Positions 1-9,517 of a DNA stretch of 64,000 nt are shown here, piece by piece (the first letter of the stretch is position 1; each line of letters begins with the position of its first letter). Location of the stretch: contig NZ_FNOY01000002.1 of assembly GCF_900107165.1 (NCBI RefSeq), forward strand, positions 44,857 through 108,856, written 5' to 3'. Position numbers and translations under genes: made by a program. Origin of the DNA: Nitrosomonas halophila (GTDB lineage: Bacteria; Pseudomonadota; Gammaproteobacteria; Burkholderiales; Nitrosomonadaceae). Below the pieces are notes generated by a model that ran no database searches, was not told the origin of the DNA, and saw nothing but the letters and a program-made list of their open reading frames with translations.

Positions 1-211
1 TCCGATCAAGGGCAAGCAATTGACCAATATTCGCGCATCGGGTCACGATGAAGCAGTTGTGCTGACACCCCCCATCCAGCTCACACTGGAATCCGCGATA
101 GAATTCATCACCGATGATGAACTGGTTGAAATCACGCCCAAAAGCATCCGGATCCGTAAACGCTTGCTGCTCGAACATGAACGCAAGCGTGCTTCGCGTT
201 CGGCAGCGTGA
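1..211 (+). CDS. typA: TypA/BipA ribosome-associated GTPase, C-terminal end (partial)
   Basis: Only the last 69 residues are in the window; the reading frame is open from base 2 and stops at 209-211. The tail has the signature of the TypA/BipA C-terminal domain: [12 protein letters not shown], then DEAVVLTPP, then [17 protein letters not shown] and an ending rich in Arg and Lys. TypA is a translational GTPase that binds the ribosome and acts in stress adaptation and ribosome assembly. The GTPase domain lies outside the window, so its integrity cannot be judged. The first 18 bases are an interior part of the gene, so the TTG at 20 is not a start. Confidence 0.9.
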   Translation, partial: PIKGKQLTNIRASGHDEAVVLTPPIQLTLESAIEFITDDELVEITPKSIRIRKRLLLEHERKRASRSAA

Positions 212-234
212 CAGGCCCCGCCTGAGTTGTCAAC

Positions 235-858
235 ATGACCACCCCCACGCTATGGTATGTGGCAGACCCCATGTGCTCATGGTGCTGGGGGTTCGCGCCG
301 GTAATAGAACGAATCAGAACGGAATACTCGCAGCTTCTGACCATTCGACTGCTGCTGGGAGGGCTCCGGCCCGGCACCAAGCTGCCACTGGCGCCAGCCA
401 AAAGAGCAGAGATCCTGCATCATTGGCAATCCGTACAAGCTACGACCGGCCAGCCATTCAAGTTCGAAAATGCCTTGCCGAAAAATTTCATCTATGACAC
501 CGAGCCTGCCAGCCGGGCGCTGATCAGCGTAGCGCTGATCGAACCTTCGCAAGTCTTTCCATTTTTTTCGGCAGTGCAACGGGCGTTTTACCTTGAACAG
601 GTAGATGTCACGCAGCCGGATAACTTAAAAAAACTGGCAGCCGAATTGCATCTGCCGGCAACCCGTTTCATCGAGACTTTCGAATCCGATCAGACAAAAC
701 AGCAAACCCTCGATCATTTCCGCCGCGCAGCAGCATGGGGCATCACCGGGTTTCCAGCGCTCGTGGCCGAGAAAGCGGCACAGCACCGGCTGATAACCAT
801 GGGCTATTGCCCATACGACACGCTCCAGCAGCGGCTGGATGGCTGGCTATATTCGTAA
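235..858 (+). CDS. DsbA-family thioredoxin-fold oxidoreductase (predicted disulfide isomerase)
   Basis: A 207-residue protein with a CSWC active site at residues 14-17 directly after the first beta strand, and a cis-proline loop (TGFP) near residue 173, the arrangement of the DsbA thioredoxin fold with a helical insertion. There is no signal peptide, so it probably works in the cytoplasm, unlike periplasmic DsbA. It resembles the predicted protein-disulfide isomerase group (COG3531, FrnE-like). The gene starts 23 bases after typA and may be co-transcribed with it. The substrate is unknown. Confidence 0.8.
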   Translation: MTTPTLWYVADPMCSWCWGFAPVIERIRTEYSQLLTIRLLLGGLRPGTKLPLAPAKRAEILHHWQSVQATTGQPFKFENALPKNFIYDTEPASRALISVALIEPSQVFPFFSAVQRAFYLEQVDVTQPDNLKKLAAELHLPATRFIETFESDQTKQQTLDHFRRAAAWGITGFPALVAEKAAQHRLITMGYCPYDTLQQRLDGWLYS

Positions 859-955
859 CCGCTGCCATGTCTGCGAGAGCGGGAAATGGCCAGGCCCATA
901 TGCCGTCAATGACTCAACCGATTCCTAATCCATAAGACCTGACAGGCGCCTCTGA

Positions 956-1244
956 ATGAAAATTTACTGGCTACTCACGGCACTCCATGCCACACCCGCT
1001 CTGGCGGCAGAGATGGTCACTTATGAAGCAGACATCGCGCCGATCCTACAAGCCCGCTGTGTCATCTGTCATTCGGCTGGACGGCTACGCCCACCGCTTG
1101 GATTAAAACTGGACAGCCTGGAAGGCATGTTCGAAGGCAGCCAGAATGGACCGATTGTCAGAGCCAATGATAGGAGACAGCCAGGCCGAAGCGGAAATCG
1201 CATTATTCGAACAGTGGATTGCAAATAGCCTGCAAACTGAATGA
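956..1244 (+). pseudogene. Decayed c-type cytochrome (frameshifted, internally deleted)
   Basis: The frame from 956 gives a signal peptide ending near ALAAE and one haem motif, CVICH, in the context of planctomycete-type or Cyt c domain proteins (YEADIAPILQARC). After residue 71 the sequence turns into Arg-rich nonsense and stops at 1228. A second frame from 1167 to 1244 encodes a typical cytochrome C-terminus (AEAEIALFEQWIANSL). The join lacks the usual middle section with the distal methionine region, so both a frameshift and a deletion are inferred. It is unlikely to make a working haem protein. Confidence 0.65.
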
Positions 1245-1459
1245 ACCGGCTGGCTCAGTCCGTAGCGCTGCCACAGATTGAGTTGCTTGCAAACATAGCA
1301 GCCAATCATCACGCATGTCTTCTGGCAATCTCGCCTTAATGGCTATCCGAGCAGCATGCTTGCGCGCTGATCCATGGTCAAGGTTTGACTTCATGCCATT
1401 ATTGATATATAGATATGCCGGTTAGTTATATCTATATTTTTCAAAAAGGATTACAAACC

Positions 1460-2092
1460 ATGATGGAAACCTGGCAAGAATTATCTTTAAATACGCGACG
1501 CTTGCTGGTGACCCTGGGTATTATCAGCGTGATCGTACTGATAGGGATGCAATTTCATGTCAGCTCCCAGGGCGATATGTCCGACACCTATCCCAAAGGC
1601 TTTCGTGGCGGCACCTGCACGATCGAAACCGATTCACTGCTGATCGGCTTTTCCGCCTACCTGATTCCCAAGGATTACGAGATTCCACAGGATGCCATGA
1701 GCGCCCTGTCAGTGCCCGTTCTATGCGGCAAAGTGCCCGGACCCGGCATGCTTGACGTGACGATCGACCTGCTCTACCCAGAAGCCATACGCGACAAACC
1801 CCTGGCACTGCGCTTGGCTAAATTGGAAGCAGCAGGCAGTGAACGAGACATACTGTCACTGCCAGCCAGCCTGTATCGATCCGGCACCATCTCCCAAGCG
1901 CTGCAGCTGGACCAGCCTGGGCAATACAGCCTGTATATCCAGGGCCAGAATCTTGATAATCAGGACTTCAGCCTGGAGATGCCGATCAAAGTCGGGACCG
2001 AATGGTGGGAAGAGTTGCTGACCAACTGGCCGCTGGTCTTGATACTTGCAGGCGCCCTATTCTTCTATAACTTCAGAAGAGTCGTCGATTGA
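1460..2092 (+). CDS. Unknown membrane-anchored protein with two terminal membrane helices
   Basis: A 210-residue protein; ATG at 1460 follows an AAGGA ribosome-binding site at 1446-1450, which decides against an in-frame start at 1415. One hydrophobic helix lies near residues 14-32 (LLVTLGIISVIVLIG) and a second near the C-terminus (WPLVLILAGALFFYNF). The part between is polar with two cysteines (GGTCTIE and VPVLCGK) and is probably periplasmic and beta-rich. I do not recognise the family. It stands alone between the cytochrome relic and a MITE. Confidence 0.65.
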   Translation: MMETWQELSLNTRRLLVTLGIISVIVLIGMQFHVSSQGDMSDTYPKGFRGGTCTIETDSLLIGFSAYLIPKDYEIPQDAMSALSVPVLCGKVPGPGMLDVTIDLLYPEAIRDKPLALRLAKLEAAGSERDILSLPASLYRSGTISQALQLDQPGQYSLYIQGQNLDNQDFSLEMPIKVGTEWWEELLTNWPLVLILAGALFFYNFRRVVD

Positions 2093-2131
2093 CCCTATCA
2101 AATAGCGATCAGGCGTTTCAGGCGCAACCTC

Positions 2132-2297
2132 CTAGTACTCCGTTCCGTCAATTAGCTTACAAATGAAATCGATGGATTCGCCTGCCAGGCTAGGCGCAAA
2201 CCGCAGTCATAGCCGTAGCTATGGCGAGGATTTGCAACAACGCATGACAGGCGAAGGCGCGATTTCATGTAAGCGGTTTGGCGGAACGGAGTACTAG
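2132..2297. mobile_element. 166-bp palindromic MITE, IS630-like ends
   Basis: The ends are 20-base inverted repeats beginning CTAGTACTCCGTTCCG with one mismatch, and the interior is also largely self-complementary (ATGAAATCG near both ends, CATAGC/GCTATG at the centre). There is no coding capacity. The terminal CTAG with TA in the centre fits the TA target duplication of IS630/Tc1-type elements; that family assignment is inference. The right end overlaps the stop codon of mutM. Confidence 0.75.
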
Positions 2298-3112
2298 CGC
2301 TGGCAATTCGCGCAATAAAAAGTCGAGCGCTGTCCTTGCCGTATCTTCATAATGGGCCTGCCGCACTGTCGGCAGGCCTGGTGCGTGCGGTCATAAACCC
2401 AATACTGCTGTTGAAAATATCCCGGACTGCCCCCGCAATCGACGAAATCCCGCAGACTGCTGCCGCCCGCCTCGATCGCACGCAGCAAAGTCACCTTGAC
2501 CGCTTCGGCCAATCGCTCACAGCGCTTCACCCCCAAACGGCCAGCCGATGTCAGCGGGGAAATCCCTGCATGAAACAAGGCCTCGCTGGCGTAAATATTG
2601 CCTATGCCAACCACTATATGTTGATTCAGGAGCGCTTCCTTGATGCTGATGCGCCGGCCACGCGTCCTGGCATGCAAAACCTTGCCGTCAAACTGCTCGC
2701 TCAGGGGCTCGGGGCCCAACCCGGCCAGCAAAGGATGCTGGCAAACATCGTCGCCTGGCCACCACAAAATTGCGCCGAATCGACGCGGATCGCGAAAACG
2801 CAGTAGGCGACCGTTGGCCAGCAGCAGATCGAAATGATCGTGTTTGCCTGGTGCCACCGGTTCGGACAAAACACGCAAACTGCCGGACATGCCCAAATGA
2901 ATGATCAACACGCCATGATCGCAGGCCATCAGCAAATATTTTGCCCGCCGGCTCACGGCATGTATGATTTGCTGCGGCAGAACCGATGCCAGATTGGCGG
3001 CTATCGGCCAGCGCAGCCCCGTATGCCGCACGGCCACTTGCGCGATGCGCTGGCCAGTCAAATGGGCCGCAACCCCGCGTCGGGTGATCTCGACTTCTGG
3101 CAATTCCGGCAT
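2294..3112 (-). CDS. mutM: Formamidopyrimidine-DNA glycosylase (Fpg)
   Basis: Removes oxidised purines such as 8-oxoguanine and nicks the abasic site in base-excision repair. The mature start is MPELPEVE at 3112, since Pro2 is the catalytic nucleophile and Glu3 is also required; an upstream in-frame ATG would bury it. Other hallmarks are the helix-two-turn-helix region [12 protein letters not shown] and a C-terminal zinc finger (CRQCGRPI followed by FYCANC). The length of 272 residues is normal. The TAG stop at 2294-2296 is supplied by the end of the adjacent MITE, but the zinc finger is complete, so function should be kept. Confidence 0.95.
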   Translation of the reverse strand: MPELPEVEITRRGVAAHLTGQRIAQVAVRHTGLRWPIAANLASVLPQQIIHAVSRRAKYLLMACDHGVLIIHLGMSGSLRVLSEPVAPGKHDHFDLLLANGRLLRFRDPRRFGAILWWPGDDVCQHPLLAGLGPEPLSEQFDGKVLHARTRGRRISIKEALLNQHIVVGIGNIYASEALFHAGISPLTSAGRLGVKRCERLAEAVKVTLLRAIEAGGSSLRDFVDCGGSPGYFQQQYWVYDRTHQACRQCGRPIMKIRQGQRSTFYCANCQR

Positions 3113-3209
3113 AATCAAACACCCCGATTCCGCTGAGTCAGGGTGCTCCGCCTGCCATCCACCTTATTGGCCGACGTCGGATTCATGCCAGTTTTACCGT
3201 CTTCCAGCA

Positions 3210-4544
3210 TCATCGGCGCTTGCGATACCAGCCGACCAAAATCCCGCTTGCCAGGAATGCCAGCGGCAACGCAACCAGGAAGACCCCCACCATCACGGTC
3301 AATGCCCATTCACTCAGCACCAGCCGGCTGTCGACCGTAGCGGATGGTTGAATCGCGATCAGAGCTTCATCTCCGGCCAGCCAATTGAGCATATTGATTC
3401 CGAAATCGAGATTGCCGCCATTACCGAGATGGCTATTCGCCAGAAAATGCCCGTTTCCCACCACGATCACGCGCTGTTCGCGATCATCCACAATCCGACT
3501 CAACGCCACGGCCACGCTGACCGGGCCCGCCACATCGCTGTCCGCATCGAATGAGACTTCATCGCTGATCTCGCCAGTTTCCACCCAACCTTGTGGGGCA
3601 GCTTCCACCAATACACTGCCGAACCACTCCCTATTGTGTTCCAGAATCAGCTGGCGCGCAAACGGGAACACGGTGAGATAATCAAAATTCTCGGTCACGG
3701 CATGCCGACCATAGAGTGTGCCCAAAGCGAATCCAGGCGGCGCACGCAACCGCTTCGCCTGGGGATCGACAATCACGCCGGGCGTGAAAACAATGCCCAG
3801 TCTCTCCGCCAATGGCAACAATCCATGCAATGCACCCACGTCGGCCAGCCATAGCAAATTTCCGCCTCGCGCCAGGTAATCCAGCAGTTGATCGATTTCC
3901 CCCTCCAGCAGATCAATTTGCGGTGACGCGATCAGCAACACGCTCGTATCGCGCGGAATATCCGCTTCATCAGCAAAATTGAATGCCTCGCTGTTGAAAC
4001 CGATTGCCTCCAGCCTGCTGCCGAAGTCTCCCAGATCGCGCTGGGCAATGCCGTCCAGCTTGCGCTCACCATGGCCGGATAAAGCCAGCAGGCGTTTTTC
4101 ATGGGTCCGCGCCAGCCGGAGCAAGGTATTGGTGAACGCCTGTTCATTGATGGCCGTCAGGCGCGCGCTGCGCTGATGGTAGCGCACTACCAGCTCACCA
4201 TTGAGCTTGACACCTGCCTCGTGCGCAAGCTGTGGCTGCTCGGCCGGATCAATGAAATCCAGCGTGAGATCAGGCTTGATGCGTTGATAGACAGCAATAA
4301 AATTACGGATCATGCCGCGCACATCCCCCAGCTGCGGGTCTTGCGCCGTTGCATAAGCCGTCACCTGCACCGGTCCATCCAGCTTCTGGAGTAGATCGAC
4401 ACTGGCCTGACTCAGGCTGTTGCGGCCATTCTGGGTGATATCCCACTGCATACGGTATTCCAGCGCCCACACCCCCAACAACACCATCAAGATCCCCAGC
4501 AAAATACGCACCATCCCTCTCTGCGGTCGCCCCTGTTTAACCAT
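3210..4544 (-). CDS. GldG-like auxiliary protein of an ABC-2 transporter
   Basis: A 444-residue protein with one N-terminal membrane helix (LLGILMVLLGVWAL), a large extracytoplasmic region starting NSLSQASVDLLQKLDGPVQV, and a C-terminal helix (VMVGVFLVALPLAFLASGI). This is the layout of the COG3225 GldG-like family. The start at 4544 overlaps the end of the permease gene by eight bases. It is the third gene of an ATPase-permease-GldG cluster also common in non-gliding bacteria, where the substrate is unknown. The DUF4340 gene often found next to GldG is not visible here. Confidence 0.75.
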   Translation of the reverse strand: MVKQGRPQRGMVRILLGILMVLLGVWALEYRMQWDITQNGRNSLSQASVDLLQKLDGPVQVTAYATAQDPQLGDVRGMIRNFIAVYQRIKPDLTLDFIDPAEQPQLAHEAGVKLNGELVVRYHQRSARLTAINEQAFTNTLLRLARTHEKRLLALSGHGERKLDGIAQRDLGDFGSRLEAIGFNSEAFNFADEADIPRDTSVLLIASPQIDLLEGEIDQLLDYLARGGNLLWLADVGALHGLLPLAERLGIVFTPGVIVDPQAKRLRAPPGFALGTLYGRHAVTENFDYLTVFPFARQLILEHNREWFGSVLVEAAPQGWVETGEISDEVSFDADSDVAGPVSVAVALSRIVDDREQRVIVVGNGHFLANSHLGNGGNLDFGINMLNWLAGDEALIAIQPSATVDSRLVLSEWALTVMVGVFLVALPLAFLASGILVGWYRKRR

Positions 4545-5283
4545 GCAAGCGCTCCCTATCAAGCTGACGCATGGTCAATGCCAGAAAGGCCACCACAAAA
4601 AGCAGGCAAAAAGCCAGGCTAAAGGTATCGATCAAGCCCAGATTGAAATTCTCGAAATGCTGGAATATCGATAGATAACGAACCGAATGCGCCACCACAT
4701 CCAGCGCCACAATATCCAGGAGCCACAAAAACAGCAAAACACCCATACTGCTCAGTGCGGCCAGCGCCGGGTGCGAAAACAAGCTGGAAAGATATAACCC
4801 CAGGGATGCAAAACAGGCAGCCAGCAGCGTGAGCCCGAGTACATTACTGCATAACAATCCGAAGTCCAGGGTACCGCCAACCAGCAGTGAGCTGGACAGC
4901 ACCAAGATCAGCAGCAATGCCAGCAGAAAGAAAACCATCAGCGCAGCAAACTTGCCCAGCACGATCGCCGCGATGGATACCGGTGCGGAAATCAGCATCA
5001 CCAATGTATGATTGCGCCGCTCTTCCGCCAGCATGCGCATGCTCAAAATCGGCGTGATCATCAAAAAAGCGATTGATGCCACGGAAAATACCGGCGCCAC
5101 GATCACTTCGGTGATGCCGGGTGGATTGACAAGCTGGGTGAGCTGCGTTTGTATCGCCAGGAAGGTATGCAGGCGCTCCAGAAATACCCAGGCCAGCACC
5201 AGTTGCATCAAGGCCAGAAAAATCCACGCCAGGGATGAAGCAAATAATATTTTCAGTTCCTTGCAAACAATGGTGGTGATCAT
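4537..5283 (-). CDS. ABC-2 type permease (GldF-like)
   Basis: A 248-residue membrane protein with about six helices (for example LLILVLSSSLLVGGTLDF, VLGLTLLAACFASLGLYLSSLF and FSLAFCLLFVVAFLALTM), typical of ABC-2 permeases related to GldF and NosY. The conserved EERRNHTLVMLISAPVS turn after the second helix is the coupling region. It overlaps the ATPase gene by ATGA at 5280-5283, so the two are translationally coupled. It forms the membrane channel of the exporter whose ATPase is the next gene upstream. Confidence 0.85.
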   Translation of the reverse strand: MITTIVCKELKILFASSLAWIFLALMQLVLAWVFLERLHTFLAIQTQLTQLVNPPGITEVIVAPVFSVASIAFLMITPILSMRMLAEERRNHTLVMLISAPVSIAAIVLGKFAALMVFFLLALLLILVLSSSLLVGGTLDFGLLCSNVLGLTLLAACFASLGLYLSSLFSHPALAALSSMGVLLFLWLLDIVALDVVAHSVRYLSIFQHFENFNLGLIDTFSLAFCLLFVVAFLALTMRQLDRERLHG

Positions 5284-6044
5284 CTTGTCGCTTCCCGCAT
5301 AGGTCTATCTCCCATAGTAAGCTGCCCGAACAGGGTTTCCAGGTTTTCGCTCTGCTGCTTCAGCGCACCCAGCCCGGCATCCAGAACCAACCTGCCGTGA
5401 TGCATAATTTGCACATGGCTACAAACCGCTTCAACCTCCGATAAAGCGTGGGTAGAAAATATGATCGCATGCGACCGGCCAAGCTCACGGATCAGCGCAC
5501 GGACATGCTGAATCTGATTGGGATCGAGTCCCGCCGTCGGTTCGTCCATAACAATCACTTCCGGCTGATGAATGATGGCCTGGGCAAGTGCGACACGCTG
5601 CTGAAAACCCTTGGACAACACGCCGATCAGGCGCTTGCCGACTGCGTTCAATTCACAGCGCTGCTTGACTTCGTCCAGGGCGGCCGGCAATGCCGCACTA
5701 TCCATACCATGCAGTCTGGCGGCAAATCGCAGGTATTCGTCCACGGTCAGCTCGCGGTAGAGCGGCGGCATTTCGGGCAAATAACCGATATACCGCTTGG
5801 CTTCCAGCGGATACGCCACCAAATCCACGCCACAAATACGCACGCTGCCACTGCTGGGCGCAAGATTGCCCGTCAACATCCGCATCGTCGTGCTTTTGCC
5901 CGCACCATTCGGCCCCAGCAGGCCCAGAATATCTCCGCGATGCAGTTGCAGACTGTATTCGTGCACCGCGTTGTGGCGGCCGAAACGGCGGCTCAGATTA
6001 TGGACTGCCATTGCTGGCATGGCACTAGTTTCAATCACGGCCAT
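5280..6044 (-). CDS. ABC transporter ATP-binding protein (GldA-like)
   Basis: The 254-residue nucleotide-binding subunit of the GldAFG-like exporter. It has Walker A GPNGAGKST, signature LSKGFQQRVALAQA, Walker B VIVMDEPTAGLDP and the H-loop STHAL. The signature LSKG(Y/F)xQR is typical of the ABC-2 drug and gliding export class. It is the first gene of the leftward operon; the promoter must lie in the AT-rich stretch between 6045 and 6220. Confidence 0.9.
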   Translation of the reverse strand: MAVIETSAMPAMAVHNLSRRFGRHNAVHEYSLQLHRGDILGLLGPNGAGKSTTMRMLTGNLAPSSGSVRICGVDLVAYPLEAKRYIGYLPEMPPLYRELTVDEYLRFAARLHGMDSAALPAALDEVKQRCELNAVGKRLIGVLSKGFQQRVALAQAIIHQPEVIVMDEPTAGLDPNQIQHVRALIRELGRSHAIIFSTHALSEVEAVCSHVQIMHHGRLVLDAGLGALKQQSENLETLFGQLTMGDRPMREATR

Positions 6045-6222
6045 TCTCCATATTGAACTTGCATATCATATATAAATATTTCTGGCCTTCGGAACAGAAA
6101 ATGAACAAGATGTCATCGGAGAACAACCTGTCTGCATATATTTTCCAGAAAAGTTGCCGATAATTTAATGGCAGGCCTCCAAATATGATTGATACACTGT
6201 TGTGTAAAGACAACACACGCGT

Positions 6223-6252
6223 TTGACAAAAATAAAAGGAACGACTCATAAT
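6223..6252 (+). promoter_or_regulatory. Probable sigma-70 promoter for ompA
   Basis: TTGACA at 6223-6228 and CATAAT at 6247-6252 are separated by 18 bases, close to consensus. It would give a 5' leader of about 120 bases before the ompA start. The rest of the 340-base gap between the ABC operon and ompA (6045-6382) is AT-rich, and I see no other gene in it. Confidence 0.5.
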
Positions 6253-6382
6253 CGAATCAAGCAGTGCATGAACAATCATTTTCAGGCCAGGATCAAGGGA
6301 AAGATCGTGTCAGCAGGCATGATCCATGAAAGAAGTGGGTGTGATGATTGAGACCAGGGTTTTTATACATAAGGACAATAGC

Positions 6383-7093
6383 ATGAATAAGATAATATCA
6401 ACCAAGAAATACCTAATCGGGGCGGTTGTTTTGCCAGGGCTGCTGAGTGCCGGCGCAGTAATGGCCGATATGCATGGCCTGGATGGCATTTCTGCCAGAC
6501 AGGGGTTCAGCGTGGCCGAAAAAACGGAAGCCTATAGCGTAGACGATCGCGGCGTTGTTGTCAGAAATTCTACCGGCTTATGCTGGCGTACCGGTTACTG
6601 GACACCTGCCATGGCCATCTATGAATGTGATCCGGATCTGGTCAAACAGCCCGAGCAAGTTGTCGAGGCACCACCACCGCCGCCAGCCCCCGCACCACTG
6701 CCGGAGCCTGAAAAAGTATCCTTCTCGGCCGATGCCCTGTTTGATTTTGACAAGGCAGCACTGAAACCTGATGGCAAGCAAGCGTTGGAAGACTTCGTCG
6801 GCAAATTGGAAAATGTCAATTACGACCTGATCATAGCTGTCGGCTACACCGACCGGATTGGATCGGATGAGTACAACAAAAAACTTTCCGTCAGACGCGC
6901 CGAAGCCGTCAAGAGCTATCTCGTCTCGCTCGGCGTCAGCCCGGACCGCGTCTTTACCGACGGCAAAGGCAAAGCCAATCCAGTGACCGGCGATAGCTGT
7001 AAAGGCGTCCGTGCCACCAGAGACCTGATCGCCTGTCTGGCACCCGATCGCCGCGTGGAAATCGAAGTCGCAGGCACCAGAGAAGCCCACTGA
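6383..7093 (+). CDS. ompA: OmpA-family outer-membrane, peptidoglycan-binding protein
   Basis: A 236-residue protein. ATG at 6383 follows AAGGA at 6371 and begins a clean signal peptide (MNKIISTKKYLIGAVV, cleavage near VMA-D). The N-terminal region is short (about 80 residues) and includes GLCWRTGYWTPA, seen in betaproteobacterial OmpA-like proteins; it is too short for the eight-stranded barrel of E. coli OmpA. A Pro/Ala linker follows, then a C-terminal OmpA domain with FDFDKAALKPDG, the peptidoglycan contact TDRIGSDEYNKKLSVRRAEAV, and a final DRRVEIEV. It probably tethers the outer membrane to the wall. It has its own promoter and terminator. Confidence 0.9.
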   Translation: MNKIISTKKYLIGAVVLPGLLSAGAVMADMHGLDGISARQGFSVAEKTEAYSVDDRGVVVRNSTGLCWRTGYWTPAMAIYECDPDLVKQPEQVVEAPPPPPAPAPLPEPEKVSFSADALFDFDKAALKPDGKQALEDFVGKLENVNYDLIIAVGYTDRIGSDEYNKKLSVRRAEAVKSYLVSLGVSPDRVFTDGKGKANPVTGDSCKGVRATRDLIACLAPDRRVEIEVAGTREAH

Positions 7094-7110
7094 TTTTCCT
7101 TTGAAATCGA

Positions 7111-7144
7111 CCAAAAAGCCCTGTCTTCGCACAGGGCTTTTTGG
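7111..7144 (+). terminator. Rho-independent terminator after ompA
   Basis: A perfect 14-base stem (CCAAAAAGCCCTGT and its complement) around the loop CTTCGC, with a T-run inside the 3' arm. It sits 17 bases after the ompA stop. The A/T symmetry means it could also stop leftward transcripts. Confidence 0.9.
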
Positions 7145-7151
7145 TGTCTGC

Positions 7152-7318
7152 CTAGGAGACTATCCGAGAACAGGCTGATCTACTGCGGACGAACCTGCCA
7201 GGCTGAATTTTTCGATCCTTTTCGTTGAATAGAACAACTATTCGCCTCAAATGATCGAAAAATCCCGCTCAGCCAGCTTCGCCCTCGCTACGATCGCTAT
7301 TCTCGGACAGCCTCCCAG
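7152..7318. mobile_element. MITE family 2, copy 1 (IS5-like ends)
   Basis: About 167 bp, non-coding, with inverted ends related to GAGGCTGTCCGAGAATAG flanked by CTAG (left) and CCAG (right). It is the same element as the copy at 13165-13332; the inner 80 bases are nearly identical. Directly outside its right end the sequence 7317-7330 repeats the end motif in the opposite direction (AGGAGGCTGTCCGG), making a 26-base palindrome at 7305-7330 and suggesting the stub of a second element. Confidence 0.75.
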
Positions 7319-7449
7319 GAGGCTGTCCGGCAAGCGTCAGCAGTCACGCAAGGTGCGCTTGCACACCATGAAACTAACCATAAATTGTTTCAGACTGTGT
7401 GAATCTGTTGATAATCGGACAGGGACATATTTTGGCATCCCCATACACC

Positions 7450-8769
7450 ATGCACCCCACAGTCATCGATACCTTGATCGAAGCTCGTTGGATCATCCCG
7501 GTCGAGCCATCCAGCAGCATCCTGACAGAACATGCCATTGCCGTTCACCAAGGCGTGATCCAAGCGATACTGCCCATCCCTGAAGCACGGTCGCGCTACC
7601 AACCCGCCCATCATGTCGCACTGAAACAGCACGCCCTCATTCCCGGATTGATCAATTTGCACACCCACGCCGCCATGACCCTGATGCGCGGCCTGGCCGA
7701 TGACCTGCCGCTGATGACATGGCTCAAACAACATATCTGGCCGGCTGAAGCCCGATTCGTCGATGCACGCTTTGTGCGGGAGGGCACACAGCTCGCCTGC
7801 GCGGAAATGCTCAAGGGGGGCATCACTTGCTTCAACGACATGTATTTCTTTCCGGCGGCGGCAGCCGAAGTGGTCACGGCCTGTGGCCTGCGAGCCGGAA
7901 TCGGGCTGGTCGTGATCGACTTTCTGAGCGCCTATGCCAGCGATGCCGATGATTATCTGGCCAAGGGGCTGGCGCTGCGCGACCAGTATCCCCGCCATCC
8001 GTTGCTGACCTTTTGCCTGGCCCCGCATGCACCCTATTCGGTCAGCGACAAAACCCTGAGCAAAGTCATGACGCTGGCGGAGCAGCTTGAACTGCCCGTC
8101 CATATTCATGTGCACGAAACACAGGCTGAAATTGAAGAAAGCCTCACAACCCATGGCATACGCCCATTGATGCGACTGCAACGGCTCGGGCTGCTGGGCC
8201 CGAATCTTATCGCCGCACATATGGTCCACCTGAACGAGGATGAAATCAGTCTATTCAACCAATATGGCGGACATGTCGCACATTGCCCGACCTCCAATCT
8301 CAAACTTGCGAGCGGCATAGCGCCCATCACCACTTTACTCCAGCAGGGGGTCAACGTTGGCCTGGGCACGGATGGTGCAGCCAGCAACAATCGGCTCGAC
8401 ATGTTCGAGGAAATGCGCCTGTGCGCCCTGCTTGCCAAAGGCTTCAGCGGTCAGGCCGACGCGCTGCCCGCCTGGCAGGCATTGCGCCTGGCGACCCTGA
8501 ATGGCGCCAAGGCACTGGGGCTGGAACAGATAACCGGCAGCCTGGTTGCAGGCAAGGCAGCAGACATTGTTGCAGTCGAGTTCTCTGAGCTCGAGTTGTC
8601 CCCTTGTTACGACCCTGTTTCACATCTCGTATATACTGCCGGACGTGAACAGGTCACCCATGTGTGGATCAACGGGCAGCTATTGCTGGACAATAAAGAA
8701 CTTGTTACTCTCAAGGAATCCGAGTTGCTTAGTCACGCAGCTTACTGGCAAAAACGTCTTACCAGTTAA
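7450..8769 (+). CDS. mtaD: 5-methylthioadenosine/S-adenosylhomocysteine deaminase
   Basis: A 439-residue amidohydrolase of the TRZ/ATZ and MtaD family. It deaminates methylthioadenosine or S-adenosylhomocysteine, by-products of SAM use. Metal ligands are visible: [25 protein letters not shown] and [12 protein letters not shown] at 7450 is chosen because the frame upstream has no family resemblance. The neighbour ubiG is a SAM-dependent methyltransferase that produces SAH, so the pairing makes metabolic sense. The gap to ubiG is 19 bases. Confidence 0.85.
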   Translation: MHPTVIDTLIEARWIIPVEPSSSILTEHAIAVHQGVIQAILPIPEARSRYQPAHHVALKQHALIPGLINLHTHAAMTLMRGLADDLPLMTWLKQHIWPAEARFVDARFVREGTQLACAEMLKGGITCFNDMYFFPAAAAEVVTACGLRAGIGLVVIDFLSAYASDADDYLAKGLALRDQYPRHPLLTFCLAPHAPYSVSDKTLSKVMTLAEQLELPVHIHVHETQAEIEESLTTHGIRPLMRLQRLGLLGPNLIAAHMVHLNEDEISLFNQYGGHVAHCPTSNLKLASGIAPITTLLQQGVNVGLGTDGAASNNRLDMFEEMRLCALLAKGFSGQADALPAWQALRLATLNGAKALGLEQITGSLVAGKAADIVAVEFSELELSPCYDPVSHLVYTAGREQVTHVWINGQLLLDNKELVTLKESELLSHAAYWQKRLTS

Positions 8770-8788
8770 CTCTCAAGGCAAAAATTGT

Positions 8789-9493
8789 ATGGAAAATGAT
8801 GGCATCAATGCAGATCCGCTGGAACTGGAAAAATTCAGTCAACTGGCACACCGCTGGTGGGATCCCCAAAGTGAATTCAAGCCCTTGCATGAAATCAACC
8901 CGCTGCGGCTGAATTTTATCGACGAAATGGCCGGACTAAAAGGAAAAGCCGTGGTCGATGTCGGGTGTGGCGGCGGCATCCTGTCGGAATCGATGGCCGC
9001 ACATGGCGCCCAGGTAACCGGCATCGATCTGAGCGACAAGGCACTCAAAGTCGCCAAACTGCACCTGCTGGAAAGCGGTCATCAGGTCGACTACCGGAAA
9101 ATCACGGTCGAAGCGCTCGCAACCGAACAACCCCATCACTACGACATCGTCACCTGCATGGAAATGCTGGAACATGTGCCCGACCCGGCCAGTGTCATTC
9201 ACTCCTGCTCGCGGCTGGCAAAACCCGGAGGGTGGGTCTTCTTCTCGACCCTGAACCGCAACCCAAAATCCTATTTATTTGCCATCATCGGCGCCGAATA
9301 CGTGCTCAATCTACTGCCGCGCGGCACCCATGAATACGCCAAATTCATCAAACCCTCCGAACTGGCACTCATGGCGCGCAATGCAGGACTGATGGAAACC
9401 AAAATCATCGGCATGACCTACAACCCGTTAACCAAAGTCTATGCCCTGGAAGCCGACACCAGTGTCAACTACATCATGGCGTTCCAGGCTTGA
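8789..9493 (+). CDS. ubiG: Ubiquinone biosynthesis O-methyltransferase
   Basis: A 234-residue class I SAM methyltransferase that carries out both O-methylations of ubiquinone synthesis. It has the family start ([17 protein letters not shown]), the SAM motif [13 protein letters not shown], and the UbiG blocks [21 protein letters not shown] and [14 protein letters not shown] at 8789 gives the normal length; the upstream open frame overlaps mtaD and is a shadow. It lies in a mtaD-ubiG-gph run. Confidence 0.97.
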   Translation: MENDGINADPLELEKFSQLAHRWWDPQSEFKPLHEINPLRLNFIDEMAGLKGKAVVDVGCGGGILSESMAAHGAQVTGIDLSDKALKVAKLHLLESGHQVDYRKITVEALATEQPHHYDIVTCMEMLEHVPDPASVIHSCSRLAKPGGWVFFSTLNRNPKSYLFAIIGAEYVLNLLPRGTHEYAKFIKPSELALMARNAGLMETKIIGMTYNPLTKVYALEADTSVNYIMAFQA

Positions 9494-9517
9494 TGCACAT
9501 CGGCTGGCAGCGCTGAT

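Noticed and set aside
3115..3212. Possible small gene between the GldG-like gene and mutM
   Set aside because: About 31 codons overlapping the GldG stop by ATGA, but with no hydrophobic start expected of the DUF4340 partner.
6031..6279. 82-residue minus-strand frame before ompA
   Set aside because: AT-rich promoter region; no ribosome site or family character.
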